Of a stretch of DNA of 64,000 bases, positions 1 to 10,912 are shown piece by piece. The position numbers and the translations under genes are program-made. Numbering within the stretch: position 1 is the first letter of the stretch; every line of letters starts with the position of its first letter. The stretch lies in contig WFNH01000096.1 of the NCBI GenBank assembly GCA_015488685.1, forward strand, positions 1 through 64,000, in the 5' to 3' direction. The notes under the pieces were generated by a model. The model searched no databases and had not been told where the DNA came from. It was given only the letters and a program-made list of their open reading frames with translations. This DNA is from Marinosulfonomonas sp. (lineage in GTDB: Bacteria; Pseudomonadota; Alphaproteobacteria; Rhodobacterales; Rhodobacteraceae).

Positions 1-197
1 AATATGCCATTTTAACCATCCTCGCAAACCTCGCATTTGTGCTAACTAGAGCAATCAAATCTACCAGCCTTACATTTCTACCTTTTGTAGATACTAAAAA
101 TACGTATTGTTGTTATATTTCCATACCTGTCGACCTACTCTCTCACTAGCGTCTCGCGTATATACATAACTCGCCTGCACCGCAAAACAGCCTTGGA

Positions 198-422
198 TTA
201 TTTTACGACTGACAAATCCAGTGCGTTTTTTTCGATCTGGAGGTTCCCAGCAGCGCCAAGTTCCGGCGTAGTCGGTTCAATCCCAAAAGCCGGATCTTCT
301 TTGACAAGCTCCTGAAAGAACCCCGTCACCTCTTTCATGGCCTCGAATGAATCCTCGAATCCTTCAAGAGTGCAAGAAAACGTCCCGAAAGAGACTGTTA
401 GCACTTTTTTATTGTCAGACAT
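198..422 (-). CDS. Small protein resembling the N-terminal segment (SFGTFSCTLEGFEDSFEAMKE) of a large Rhodobacteraceae protein family
   Basis: ORF with AAAGGGA-like RBS upstream of ATG at 422; the motif is recalled as the N-terminus of much longer roseobacter proteins, but here the ORF stops at ~74 aa. Confidence 0.55.
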   Translation of the reverse strand: MSDNKKVLTVSFGTFSCTLEGFEDSFEAMKEVTGFFQELVKEDPAFGIEPTTPELGAAGNLQIEKNALDLSVVK

Positions 423-740
423 CACTGATCCCTTTCATTGTTATTCATCCAAGTATCTCAAGATTTGCGGGACTTTATTAAGAAACAATTATGATAATTA
501 TGGCGTCTTAGTATGTCTAAACTATGTTAATTTCCCCTAATGGTTGTGTAAAATACTGGTGCTACCGTGAAAGGGTACCTGCGCCAAGTATGGCAACACT
601 TTATCATTCCAGCGGCACAACACAGCAATTCTCCACCCAAAAGCGGGTGAAAATTATATGAAATAGCTTCCCAATATTTTGGACTGCCAACAATCACATT
701 AGGGGTTATTTGTGATAAAACTCAAAAACGATCAGCTGCC

Positions 741-773
741 GTCTTCCCAATAGCGGCTAACAATTGGGAAGAC
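741..773 (-). terminator. Perfect 11-bp stem hairpin downstream of dynamin-like gene
   Basis: GTCTTCCCAAT (741-751) / ATTGGGAAGAC (763-773); no clear adjacent T-tract. Confidence 0.5.
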
Positions 774-801
774 AGAGAGAAAGGCACCTGATAGGTCGCA
801 T

Positions 802-2559
802 TCAGGCCGCTTCGGAATCAAAGTGCTTGCGATCAAGCCGCTCAAGCAATTGCGAAATAGCTTCGATCATCTGCGGCATGGTTTCGATTTCTTTTGAAGC
901 AAGTATATCTTGCCACACTTCACTGGGGGATTGAGAGGATTCATATCCTCCTTCGCTATCTTCAACAGCCACCTCGTCCGAAATATTTTCCCCGGGTTCA
1001 TCACCCGATACAGAAGCGATTTTGGAAACGACATTCAAGATGTCTTCGGCTTCAGCCTCTTTCTCTTGAATTTCGCTATCAGCTTCAGACTCCTGAATTG
1101 TATCATCATTCTGTAGCTCGCCCATATCACCAAGCTGGTCCAGAAACATCCGTGCATCGGCCTCTAAATCACTGTCTGATGCCTCTGGCTGCTCAATATG
1201 ATTGGCGATAATATCCGCTTGGTCAGCGGGGGCATCACCTAATGATTCATCCACCTGCTCATCAGTTTCCAATACTAAATTGGCTGATATTTCCAGTTCA
1301 TCTGTTTCGTCAGTAGAAATCTCTGCATTTTCCAGGGGCTTGTCTTCATTAACGGCGTCTTCAGCAACTTGGTCAGCCGGGTCTCTTTCCAATGTTTCCT
1401 CGACGGGTTCAGTCAACGAAACCGCACCTTCGGTAGAAGCGTCCACACGGGCAGGTGTGTCCACTTCAACTTCGGCTACATTAGCTGCTGCTTCTGATTG
1501 CTCTTCTTCGGAATTAGATATAGCGGTTTCAACCGCAGCAGAGGTCCTTTCAGCGACTTCCAGAGTACGAGGCTCATTGACCTCGGCGTGCACTTCATCA
1601 CCAGCCTGCTCAAGCACCGGCACTTCTTCAGCCCCTTTTACCTGATTGAGTATATCGCTACGCATATTTGCAGCATCGCTCGCATTTGACTGCCCTTTAC
1701 GTCGCTCTTGACTGTTGGGACGGATGCGGGTTGGACGAAGAATTGAAACGTTGTCGCCCACCGTTTCAGTGGCTCCTCTGGGTGTCCGATAACGCGCCAG
1801 TTCCTTCATACGCTTATCGCGAATTCCTGAAAGCACACCTTCCAGACTTTTCATAAAGGCTTCGCCACCACTTCTGACCCAAAGATTGTTTTTGTCTTCT
1901 CCTTGGCTGGCACGCAAAGCCAAAGTTAGTGAAATGAAACGATGGGCCACAAACAGACCACTGGTTTCACGCTGTAAACGGCGGTTGATTTTATTCAAAT
2001 CCTCGCGGGAAACGATTTTGTCTGCCCGTGTCACCAACAACAGGCTGTTTTCGCGGAGCCGATCTGGTAATGCTTCCCACTGGCTACGTTCGCTCTCACG
2101 CCATGCTTGGCCAGCGTGGGTACACCATAGAACTGAATTGGCATAGCCAATGGTGCTAATCCAGCTGTCGGTGGGGATGTTTGGGTCCGAAATACCGGGG
2201 GTGTCAATCAGGTCGCACTTTTCCAGCTGTTCGGAAATGGCATAAATGCGGATATATCGCGCCTTATTGATCGGAACCGACGCAAGGTCATCAATATCAA
2301 CATCATGCCGGTCACCATTCCTGTCTACCCAAAACGGTGAATCATCCCCATACCGCAGCCAGACTGGAGGCAACCGCGTCGCCGTAACCTGGGTCGGCAA
2401 TATTGCCTTGCCAACAAGCATGTTCAATAGCGTCGACTTGCCCGAACTGAATTCCCCCATAAGAGCAATTACCGGTTTACGTTTGGCCCAGCGCGAAAGC
2501 CGTTCCATTTTTTTTGCAGTCACGGCCCGGACGGCTTTATCTCGACTAGGTGCGTTCAT
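802..2559 (-). CDS. Dynamin-like GTPase domain protein with long acidic low-complexity C-terminal region
   Basis: P-loop GEFSSGKST, G3 DTPG (LIDTPGISDP), G4-like TRADK; Glu/Asp/Ala-rich tail. Confidence 0.85.
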   Translation of the reverse strand: MNAPSRDKAVRAVTAKKMERLSRWAKRKPVIALMGEFSSGKSTLLNMLVGKAILPTQVTATRLPPVWLRYGDDSPFWVDRNGDRHDVDIDDLASVPINKARYIRIYAISEQLEKCDLIDTPGISDPNIPTDSWISTIGYANSVLWCTHAGQAWRESERSQWEALPDRLRENSLLLVTRADKIVSREDLNKINRRLQRETSGLFVAHRFISLTLALRASQGEDKNNLWVRSGGEAFMKSLEGVLSGIRDKRMKELARYRTPRGATETVGDNVSILRPTRIRPNSQERRKGQSNASDAANMRSDILNQVKGAEEVPVLEQAGDEVHAEVNEPRTLEVAERTSAAVETAISNSEEEQSEAAANVAEVEVDTPARVDASTEGAVSLTEPVEETLERDPADQVAEDAVNEDKPLENAEISTDETDELEISANLVLETDEQVDESLGDAPADQADIIANHIEQPEASDSDLEADARMFLDQLGDMGELQNDDTIQESEADSEIQEKEAEAEDILNVVSKIASVSGDEPGENISDEVAVEDSEGGYESSQSPSEVWQDILASKEIETMPQMIEAISQLLERLDRKHFDSEAA

Positions 2560-2592
2560 CTCTTTTCATTCTCCATGCCATCAGCGCGTAAG

Positions 2593-4653
2593 CTACGCTG
2601 CGAATTTTCCAATCGCTGCCAGCGCATCTTCCAGCGCTATCTGGACCGATTTGTCGCTTGTTTTATTCACCAGTAATAGCGGCTCTTTGCCCCGGTTTTC
2701 CGATATAATTACAAGGGTATCACGTTGTTCCTGCACGAAACCTTGCAACCTACGCTGTACTTCGTCCAAAATTTCCGCAATCTGCGCCCCTTCCAGTTCC
2801 TGCACAAGCGAAGCAACCTCGGCCTGAATCAGCGAAGAATAATCCTTTGCAAAAGCCTCGAAGCCTTTGCGTTTTTGCCACCAGCGACGCCACCAGTTGC
2901 TGTTCAGATCCAGCGCAATCGTGCGGGCCAGAACGACAGGGGGCGGGACCATTGGAACTGCGGGCGGTTCAATTCTGAAACCATCAATCTCCACACCGAC
3001 GGCACGATAATATATGTCCTCAACCGCTGCGGCGGTATCAGTATAAACAGCGGTTGCCTGTTTCTTTAGTGTTGTAGCGAATTGGACATATGCAGACCGG
3101 AACAACAGACGCAGACCTGTTGCATCATACTGCCATGTATCCTGCTCGCCGAATCGGTCCAAGTGGGCAATCAGCGCATCGGTCGCACGGCGCACAAAAC
3201 TGCTCTGGGCGCGATCCAGACGCGCGTGTAGATTATTTCGCAGCGTATCAACGGTTTTCTGTAAATTTGCAGCGCTGTTTTTCGACAATTCCTCAAGCGC
3301 CTGCTTCACTTCTTCAGTTTCCAACAAAACCACTTCGCCACTTTCATGCAACTGATGGACAGCGCTTTTTTCGGCTTTGATCTCGTTATAAATATTAGAA
3401 AGCTGCGATCCCATGCTATCCACCAGACGCATCCCTGATCCCTCCAGGATGCGGTGATAAATTGCTTCCATCAGCGCCGGGATACCGGAAAGGATCCAGG
3501 TGTGGTCATTTGAGTCCGCCGCATCCACCTCCGGTACGGCAGACGCATAATTCAACAATGCATTCTGGCTGTCTTCGCTCAGCGCATCCAGATCACCGGT
3601 TAATGCCGCTTCAGCCCATTTGGCGCTTCCGAATACAATTTCACTCTCTTCCGAAACCGAGAATGTCTTTAGTGTTTCTTTGATATTCTCGTGAATTTCG
3701 GCAATCTGCTCACTCGGGTTCTCCAATTCGTCAATCCGGTTCACAAACAGAATAACTTGCCGCTTTTCAAAGTTTGACATCATCCGGATCAATGCCATAT
3801 CCGTCGTGTTCAATGCCTGGTGCGCCGACAAGACGACCAGACAGATTTCCGAACCACGCAGGCTTTTCAAAGTCGCCTGCTCGCGCACCATAAATGTATC
3901 ATTCACACCGGGTGTATCACGCAAGCGCATCGCAATCGGAAACTGCGGGATATCCAGAGCGAGTTCGGCCGATTTAGTGATGTCCGCAAATCGCCCGCGC
4001 TTGTTTCCGGGATCTATTTCTTCTTCATCCGGGTCACCAACGCAAACGTAGCGCTGGATCAATTCATTATCATAATATCCGTACTTGTGCGATTTCCCTA
4101 GCAGCAGTTCGAAACTGCTGCCCAGACGGGCCTCGGTTTTGTCACGCATATCTACAATCTGCTGTTGAACTTTCTCGGCTTCTTCGGTTGCCCCGGCTCG
4201 CCCTGCCAGCTCACCCAATCTCCCACCGGTAGAAACCAGATTATCCCATTCATTTCGGTTAAAGAAGGTAAAGCGCGCCTTTCTATCCCCGTCAGTCAAT
4301 TTCCTGTTAACCTGCAATTCCGTCACCACCGAGGTCCACGGGTTCACGTCCGAAGGCAGCAGACCCGGGATACCCACCAGGGCATTAACCAATGCTGTCT
4401 TGCCGGCTTTAACTTGACCGATCAGGGTAATGCTTGGGGCAAAACTATCCATCTTGCGCAACAGGCCCGCACCACGCTTTGAAATACGCTCGTCAGTATC
4501 ATCGGCCAGACACGAAGCCGCTACGCGGACCTCATCAATTGCACTGATGAAACCGGATAACACCTCTGACTTCATCTTTAGCAGATGATTGTTTTTAACG
4601 CCTGTTTGAGAATCCATTACTTTTCCCACCAATTTAAATCCTTCGTTATTCAA
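2593..4653 (-). CDS. Dynamin family GTPase
   Basis: P-loop GQVKAGKTALVNAL, G3 DTPGVNDT, G4 NRID, helical C-terminal half with WWRRWWQKR motif. Confidence 0.88.
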   Translation of the reverse strand: MNNEGFKLVGKVMDSQTGVKNNHLLKMKSEVLSGFISAIDEVRVAASCLADDTDERISKRGAGLLRKMDSFAPSITLIGQVKAGKTALVNALVGIPGLLPSDVNPWTSVVTELQVNRKLTDGDRKARFTFFNRNEWDNLVSTGGRLGELAGRAGATEEAEKVQQQIVDMRDKTEARLGSSFELLLGKSHKYGYYDNELIQRYVCVGDPDEEEIDPGNKRGRFADITKSAELALDIPQFPIAMRLRDTPGVNDTFMVREQATLKSLRGSEICLVVLSAHQALNTTDMALIRMMSNFEKRQVILFVNRIDELENPSEQIAEIHENIKETLKTFSVSEESEIVFGSAKWAEAALTGDLDALSEDSQNALLNYASAVPEVDAADSNDHTWILSGIPALMEAIYHRILEGSGMRLVDSMGSQLSNIYNEIKAEKSAVHQLHESGEVVLLETEEVKQALEELSKNSAANLQKTVDTLRNNLHARLDRAQSSFVRRATDALIAHLDRFGEQDTWQYDATGLRLLFRSAYVQFATTLKKQATAVYTDTAAAVEDIYYRAVGVEIDGFRIEPPAVPMVPPPVVLARTIALDLNSNWWRRWWQKRKGFEAFAKDYSSLIQAEVASLVQELEGAQIAEILDEVQRRLQGFVQEQRDTLVIISENRGKEPLLLVNKTSDKSVQIALEDALAAIGKFAA

Positions 4654-5023
4654 GCAAATGTGCCCGAACCAGAAACAATGTCTATTATAAGTTTGTTAAA
4701 AACATGGCGAAACGACGTCGTGGTGAAGGATTCGGGATTCCTGGTAACGACCTGAACCATTTATAAATTCCAATAGATCCCAGCTTCAAACACTGTGGCG
4801 GTATATACAATATATTATTATTTATCAGATAGTTACTAAACTTCTCCTTGGCCAGACATACAAAGGAAAGGGTATGGAGAGAAGATGCCATCTTGGCGAT
4901 AATAATATGTGCTGCGTTTACCACAATCGCCGACCAACCGCCTTAAATGGCGTAATCACGCCTTCGCTACAGTTCGATTTGGCGGCTCAGGTAAAGTGAT
5001 TCTTTCTGATTCTTTTCAACCGG

Positions 5024-5794
5024 TTAATCCCGTGGCGTCTTAGCCGCATATCCCTCGAAAGTTATCATGTCGGCAATCTTGCGGGCCTGCGCCTCGGCCT
5101 CTGCGCTTCGAATTGTCCAACAGTTGATATGTGCCCCTTTGGCCTTTAATTCTGCGACCCGTGGATTCTGTAGATCATCATGACGGTGGCTGATAAAACA
5201 GGCACCAACTTTGTCATAGTCAGGAATGGCACGTAACCGGGCGCGAGTCACCTCATTCAGCAACGGCCAATGCTCGGCAGGGAAGGAACAGCTGACAATC
5301 CCGCGTGGGGTTTGGGGCGAAAAACCGGCGATGGCAGCAACCGAGTGGGGATTGAAACTCATCACAGCAACCGGACCCGCATAAGTTTTCAATGCGTCAG
5401 CCACGGATTGTTCCAACGGCCCCACATCCGCCCCCATCGCGCCGTCCTGATCTTTGATTTCTATTAAAAGAGGAGTACGGCCATCAACCAAGGATAGGAT
5501 TTCCGGCAATGTGGGGATTGTCTCGTCCATACTCTTCAGCGGCATTCCCACCAGCTCGCTACGGGTGCGAGTGCGGATTGCTCCGTGTTCATTTGTCAAA
5601 CGGGACATTTCATAATCATGAAACACCATGGCATGGCCGTCTTTGGACAGTTGCACATCCAGTTCGATCCCATAACCGGCCTCGATCGCAGCCAGAAATG
5701 CTTTGCGGGAATTTTCCAGAATTCCCGCAGAAACGTCATGATACCCGCGATGTGCCAGCGGGCGCCGGAAAAAACTTTCAGAAAGTGTCGTCAT
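5024..5794 (-). CDS. Glycerophosphodiester phosphodiesterase family protein
   Basis: LAHRGYHD...GIELDVQLSKDGHAMVFHDYEMSRLT GDPD signature. Confidence 0.92.
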   Translation of the reverse strand: MTTLSESFFRRPLAHRGYHDVSAGILENSRKAFLAAIEAGYGIELDVQLSKDGHAMVFHDYEMSRLTNEHGAIRTRTRSELVGMPLKSMDETIPTLPEILSLVDGRTPLLIEIKDQDGAMGADVGPLEQSVADALKTYAGPVAVMSFNPHSVAAIAGFSPQTPRGIVSCSFPAEHWPLLNEVTRARLRAIPDYDKVGACFISHRHDDLQNPRVAELKAKGAHINCWTIRSAEAEAQARKIADMITFEGYAAKTPRD

Positions 5795-6255
5795 TTGATC
5801 TGAAAAATGCCTTCTATTTCGACAGCAACGCCTAACGGCAAAGCCGGCGCACTAACGGCAGCCCGCGCATGACGACCTGCGTCCCCGAAAAGCTCGACCA
5901 GAAAATCCGAGGCACCGTTCACCACCTGCGGCTGCTGGGTGAAATCAGGCGTCGAATTGACAAACCCGCCCAGTTTCACCACACGCACCAATCGGGAAAG
6001 ATCGCCGCCACAAGCGGCTTTTAACTGCGCCACAAGTCCCAGCGCACAGGTTTTTGCGGCAGCAGCACCGGCTGCAACATCCATATCCGCACCCAGCTTG
6101 CCCAAAATCAATCCGCCCGGCCCGTTCGAAATTTGTCCCGACACAAACACCAGATTCCCGACGACCACATAAGGCACATAATTGGCAGCAGGCGCGGGGG
6201 CATCCGGCAGGGTAACACCCAGCTCTTTCAGGCGGGCTTCGTAATCATTGCTCAT
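5791..6255 (-). CDS. RidA family protein
   Basis: YVPYVVVGNLVFVSGQ...; start taken at internal MSNDYEARL; 4-bp overlap with GDPD gene. Confidence 0.88.
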   Translation of the reverse strand: MSNDYEARLKELGVTLPDAPAPAANYVPYVVVGNLVFVSGQISNGPGGLILGKLGADMDVAAGAAAAKTCALGLVAQLKAACGGDLSRLVRVVKLGGFVNSTPDFTQQPQVVNGASDFLVELFGDAGRHARAAVSAPALPLGVAVEIEGIFQIK

Positions 6256-6324
6256 CTGGCTTCTCCGTTGGATCAGAATTCGGCCTGACGCTAACCGCAA
6301 TTGCGATGCAGGAAAACCGCAAAA

Positions 6325-7635
6325 TCACCCTTCGCGGAACGCTTTGGCAAAGTAATCGGTAAAGGGTTTTAACAAATAGGCCAATGGTGTGCGGTCATTG
6401 GTGCGGATATAGGCCTGCACCGGCATCCCGGGGATCAGCACCGCCCCTTCAGGTAATTTATCTGCTTCCCCGTCTGACAGTACAATTTCCGATCGGTAAA
6501 AACTGATTTTCGACCGTTGATCCGTAAAGGCATCCGCCGAAATTTTCGTAACATGCCCCCGCAAAACAGGCGTCGTTCGGGAAGCAAAGGCCGGAAACCT
6601 CAAGGTTACCTCTTGCCCGACGAACACTTCGTCCACATGAATGGTTTCGATTTTGGCCGCAATCACCAACGGGCGGTCCTGCGGCACCAGATACAACACA
6701 GGGTCGGCAGGTTTTATGACCGAGCGCGGAGCAAAAAACTGCAAGCCGTAAACCACCCCCGCCAGCGGGGCGCGAATATCCAGACGCGACAGGCGTTCTA
6801 TAAGCGCACGACGTTTTTCTTGAAGTTCCAATTCGCGAAACTGCAAATCGCGCAAACGAGTGATGGCATCTTCCCGTCGTTTGGTCCCAAATTTCAAAAT
6901 CTCGATATCAATCTCGGTAATCCGGCCTTCGGCCTGCGCTTTATTCGCAGCCAGTTCGCCCATAGTGCCACGCAGCCGCGCGCCCTCGCGTTGCAAACCC
7001 AGAACGCGCGAGGCCTGAGCAAGACCGCGGTCAAGCAAGGTTTGCTGGTTTTTCAGTTCTTCATTTACCAATTCCAGTTGGGCTTCCAGCGCAGTTTGCT
7101 GGGCCGTTATTCCATTGATCTGATCGGCAATCTGGCTTCGTTGTTTTTGCAGCTGTGCAATTTCTTGCTTCATTGACGCTTGCCGTGCCGTAAACAGACG
7201 CTGCTGGCCTTGCATTAACTTTCGGGCATCTTCAGATGTTTTCGCAACCTCCAACAACTCTGGATCGAAAACAATCGCCTGTGCCCCGTCCCGCTCGGCC
7301 TCAAGTCGGCCACGACGCGCCATCAGCTCGAACAACTGCCCTTCCACAACGACCAGTTTGGACCTCAACTCGGTCGGATCCAGCCGGATCAGGATATCGC
7401 CTTTATCAACCAGATCCCCCTCTTGCACATCAATTTCGGCGATCACCCCACCGTCAGGGTGCTGTACCACCTGCCGGTTTTGGTCCACTTCAATCTGGCC
7501 ACTGGCAACCACAGCACCGGAAATATTGGCCATCACCGCCCATGTGCCAAAGCCGCCAACCAGCAGCAAAATAGCCAGAAACCCGATCACCAGCGGGGTG
7601 CGGGCGGACCATCCATTTTGTCTTGGCATGCTCAC
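6325..7635 (-). CDS. HlyD family type I secretion periplasmic adaptor subunit
   Basis: Single N-terminal TM, coiled coil, [23 protein letters not shown] lipoyl-like motif; overlaps the T1SS ATPase gene. Confidence 0.92.
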   Translation of the reverse strand: MSMPRQNGWSARTPLVIGFLAILLLVGGFGTWAVMANISGAVVASGQIEVDQNRQVVQHPDGGVIAEIDVQEGDLVDKGDILIRLDPTELRSKLVVVEGQLFELMARRGRLEAERDGAQAIVFDPELLEVAKTSEDARKLMQGQQRLFTARQASMKQEIAQLQKQRSQIADQINGITAQQTALEAQLELVNEELKNQQTLLDRGLAQASRVLGLQREGARLRGTMGELAANKAQAEGRITEIDIEILKFGTKRREDAITRLRDLQFRELELQEKRRALIERLSRLDIRAPLAGVVYGLQFFAPRSVIKPADPVLYLVPQDRPLVIAAKIETIHVDEVFVGQEVTLRFPAFASRTTPVLRGHVTKISADAFTDQRSKISFYRSEIVLSDGEADKLPEGAVLIPGMPVQAYIRTNDRTPLAYLLKPFTDYFAKAFREG

Positions 7636-9368
7636 GTCACTCCCCCCTTGCCCCTGCTCTGGCGAATCTGCTCGTGGTTCTTGACCATCTCGCGCAGTAT
7701 GTCATCCTTTGGACCGAATGCCTTGCGCGCGCCACCTTCAAGCACCAAAAGCAAATCGCATTCCTGAATGGCTGCCGGTCGATGCGCCATGATCAGCACC
7801 GCACCGCCATCAGCTTTCATCTGTTTGATTGCCGTATTCAGAGCTTGCGACCCTTCGTTATCCAGATTTGAATTTGGCTCGTCCAATACCAGGATCACCG
7901 GGTCACCATACATCGCCCGCGCTAGCCCGATACGCTGCAACTGCCCGCCGGACAACCGCCCTCCGTTCGAGGACACCCGTGTGTCATACCCCTCGGGAAA
8001 GGCCAGAATCATATCGTGTGCCGCGGCTTTTTGCGCCGCCTTCACCACGGCCTCATCATCCGGTTGTAACGACATGCGGGCAATATTTTCGGCGATCGTG
8101 CCATCAAACAACTGCACCCGCTGTGGCAAATAGCCGATGTGCTGGCCCAATACGTCAGGATCATATTGGTCCAGTGCGGCCCCATCCAGCCGAATTTTAC
8201 CACCTGCCGCACGCCAAACGCCGGTTATGGCGCGGGCAAGTGTTGATTTGCCGGCCCCCGACGGCCCGATCACCCCCATCGCCTGCCCCGGATTCAACGC
8301 GAAACTAACCATCCGCAAAGATGCTTGTTGTTGCCCCGGCGGGACCACCGTCACCTGATCCGCAACCAGAATGGCCCTCGGCCTGGGCAAAGCGGTTCGG
8401 GATTGCTCGACGGGAACTTCAGACAAAAGAACCGCCAAATTGTCCCATCCTTTCAAAGCCCGCTGCACCAGCGCCCATTGCCCTATCGCCTGTTCTATCG
8501 GGGCCAATGCGCGCCCCATCAGAATAGAGCCTGCAATCATGGCACCGGCGGTTAATTGGCCCTGTAATACGAGATAGGCGCCCAACCCCAGCATCGCCGA
8601 CTGTAGGAACATGCGAAATGTTTTGGTTAACACAGCAAACCCGCCACCGCTGTCAGCGGCATGAATACTGGTAGCCAGCGCCTTTTCCCGCGCCTTTTCC
8701 CAGCGTTGGAACACAGCGCCCCGCATCCCCAGACTTTGCACGAGTTCGGATTCACTGCGCAATTGATCCGCCATCCGGTCGGCAAAATTGGCCGTGGCCG
8801 CCGATTCCAACACGGGTTTGCGGGTTATCATCTGATTCAATAATGTAATTAAAATCAGAAATGCGCCCCCCAAAACTGCGAGTATTCCCAACCAGGGATG
8901 GAACATAAAAATTCCTGCAATGAAAAACGGTGTCCACGGAATATCAAAAATCGCTATCAAAACAGGGGATGACAGCAACCGCTGCACCGCCTCAAGATCG
9001 CGCAATGCGCTGTTTGTTAAAGTTGCTCCATACCCTCGGGCGCTGGCACGCAGCACGGCAGAGAACACCCGCCCGTCCAATTCCGACTGGAACCGCGCAC
9101 CAATTCGCGCCAGAACACGGCCACGGGCATAATCAAGCAACCCCATGATTGTAAATAAAAATGCCGCCAGAATAGACAGGGCCAGAAGGGTTTCTTCTGA
9201 GCGGCTGCCCAATACGCGGTCATAAACCTGCAACATATACAAAGGAGCAGTCAGCATCAGCAAATTAACAAAAACGCTAAAAATCCCAACAGCCCAGAAC
9301 AATGCCCTGCTTTTGCGCCGCGCTTTTTTCAGTTCCGCCAAACCATTGTTACGATCTGCTTGCCGCAT
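7632..9368 (-). CDS. Type I secretion system permease/ATPase
   Basis: ABC TM domain plus [33 protein letters not shown]. Confidence 0.93.
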   Translation of the reverse strand: MRQADRNNGLAELKKARRKSRALFWAVGIFSVFVNLLMLTAPLYMLQVYDRVLGSRSEETLLALSILAAFLFTIMGLLDYARGRVLARIGARFQSELDGRVFSAVLRASARGYGATLTNSALRDLEAVQRLLSSPVLIAIFDIPWTPFFIAGIFMFHPWLGILAVLGGAFLILITLLNQMITRKPVLESAATANFADRMADQLRSESELVQSLGMRGAVFQRWEKAREKALATSIHAADSGGGFAVLTKTFRMFLQSAMLGLGAYLVLQGQLTAGAMIAGSILMGRALAPIEQAIGQWALVQRALKGWDNLAVLLSEVPVEQSRTALPRPRAILVADQVTVVPPGQQQASLRMVSFALNPGQAMGVIGPSGAGKSTLARAITGVWRAAGGKIRLDGAALDQYDPDVLGQHIGYLPQRVQLFDGTIAENIARMSLQPDDEAVVKAAQKAAAHDMILAFPEGYDTRVSSNGGRLSGGQLQRIGLARAMYGDPVILVLDEPNSNLDNEGSQALNTAIKQMKADGGAVLIMAHRPAAIQECDLLLVLEGGARKAFGPKDDILREMVKNHEQIRQSRGKGGVT

Positions 9369-9546
9369 TTTGTCTCTTTCATCTTTTGGCGTCAGCTATG
9401 TATCATCCTTAACGGATATAGGCCCGGTTCATTAAAGACTTGTATCCAAACTGTCACAAAACTAAACCATGCCTGATATAATATTGGGCATTTTCCTGCC
9501 AGACCCTATGTAGTGGAAAACTACAAACAACAAGTCGAGATTACCA

Positions 9547-10305
9547 TTGTTAGTTGTTAAAACCAGATCAAGAGCAAAACCGGGGCTGTTTTTGGCCGCC
9601 CTGACTATCGTATTTATGGCGGCTTGCACTGCTCCTGCCCCTAAATCTTTTAACGATCCGAACGAAGCAGGAAACCGTCGCACCCACGAAGCAAACCGCC
9701 GCCTTGATCGTGCATTGATTCGCCCGGCATCAGGGGCCTATGGCCATGCCGTACCGGGGCCTGTGCGTCAGGGTGTCGGGAATTTCGCCTCAAACCTTGG
9801 TCTGCCCGGAAATGTTGTGAACAATCTGTTGCAGCTGAATATCAACGGGGCTGTCAAAAATTCGTGGCGTTTTGTGATTAACACAACGATTGGTGTGGGC
9901 GGGCTATTTGATCCGGCGGGCAATATCGGCCTTGATGAAGAGATGGGTGACTTCGGTCAAACCCTGCATGTCTGGGGCGTGGGTGAAGGCCAGTATGTAG
10001 AATTGCCCCTGCTTGGCCCTTCAAATCAGCGTGATACTTTGGGTATGGTGGTGGACGTTTTCACCAACCCGCTGACATTTGGTGCACCTTCGCCGGAGAA
10101 ATATATGTCGCCGGTTGCCAAAGGGCTTTCAAGACTTGGTGACCGTTACGATTTTTCCGACACAGTCGACTCAATATTGTATGATAGTGCTGACAGCTAT
10201 GCGCAGGCCCGCCTGTTGTATCTGCAACATCGCAGGTTCCAGTTGGGTCAGGAAGAACCTGTTGACGAACAAGGAGATGGCTATGACGATTTTTACGCGG
10301 ACTAA
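9547..10305 (+). CDS. mlaA: MlaA/VacJ family lipoprotein
   Basis: Lipobox MAACTAP; NEAGNRRTHEANRRLDRALIRPASGAYGHAVPGPVRQGVGNFASNLGLP. Confidence 0.92.
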   Translation: MLVVKTRSRAKPGLFLAALTIVFMAACTAPAPKSFNDPNEAGNRRTHEANRRLDRALIRPASGAYGHAVPGPVRQGVGNFASNLGLPGNVVNNLLQLNINGAVKNSWRFVINTTIGVGGLFDPAGNIGLDEEMGDFGQTLHVWGVGEGQYVELPLLGPSNQRDTLGMVVDVFTNPLTFGAPSPEKYMSPVAKGLSRLGDRYDFSDTVDSILYDSADSYAQARLLYLQHRRFQLGQEEPVDEQGDGYDDFYAD

Positions 10306-10900
10306 TCCGAACCGCCGTGCCGTAATGATAGGAATGGCATCGGCCGCAGCAATGCTTCCGCTGGCAGGACCTGCACTGGCGTTGTCTGATGCCCAGGCGA
10401 CTGCGCATGTGAAAAAGCTTGTTGCGGCAATTAACAAAGTCATCGACTCGGGCAAACCCGAAGCGAAAATGATCAAGGAATTCGAGAAGATTTTCGTCAA
10501 ATACTCTGACGTTAAGTATCTGGCTAGCTATGCGCTGGGCGTTGAAGGGCGTCGGGCAAGTTCCAGCCAGAAAAAGGCATTTGCCAAAGCATTTCAGGGC
10601 TACATCGCCCGCAAATACGGCAAACGTTTTCGTGAATTTATCGGCGGACGGTTGGAAGTACTGTCGACTAAAACAGTCAAAAGCCATGTTGAAGTAAAAT
10701 CAGTAGCCTACCTGAAAGGGCAATCGCCGTTCGATGTGACATTCTTTGTTTCGGACAAACGCGGCAAGCCTCTTTTTTACAATATGTATATCGAGGGCAT
10801 CAACATGCTGCTGACCGAGCGCACAGAAATCGGGGCAATGCTGGACAAGCGCAAGGGCAACATTGACCTGATGATCAAAGATCTGAAAGCGGCGGGTTAA
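10283..10900 (+). CDS. MlaC/ttg2D family ABC transporter substrate-binding protein
   Basis: Start refined to ATG 10283 with AAGGAG at 10271; overlaps mlaA end; MlaC-like ABC transporter auxiliary component. Confidence 0.88.
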   Translation: MTIFTRTNPNRRAVMIGMASAAAMLPLAGPALALSDAQATAHVKKLVAAINKVIDSGKPEAKMIKEFEKIFVKYSDVKYLASYALGVEGRRASSSQKKAFAKAFQGYIARKYGKRFREFIGGRLEVLSTKTVKSHVEVKSVAYLKGQSPFDVTFFVSDKRGKPLFYNMYIEGINMLLTERTEIGAMLDKRKGNIDLMIKDLKAAG

Positions 10901-10912
10901 TATTAAGGCGAG

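Noticed and set aside
1202-1645. 147-aa Ser/Ala/Thr-rich plus-strand ORF
   Set aside because: Antisense of the acidic GTPase tail (Glu/Asp codons read as Ser/Phe/Leu); artefact of low complexity.
4685-4924. 79-aa minus-strand ORF in the AT-rich gap
   Set aside because: No RBS, no recognisable domain, biased composition; likely non-coding intergenic.
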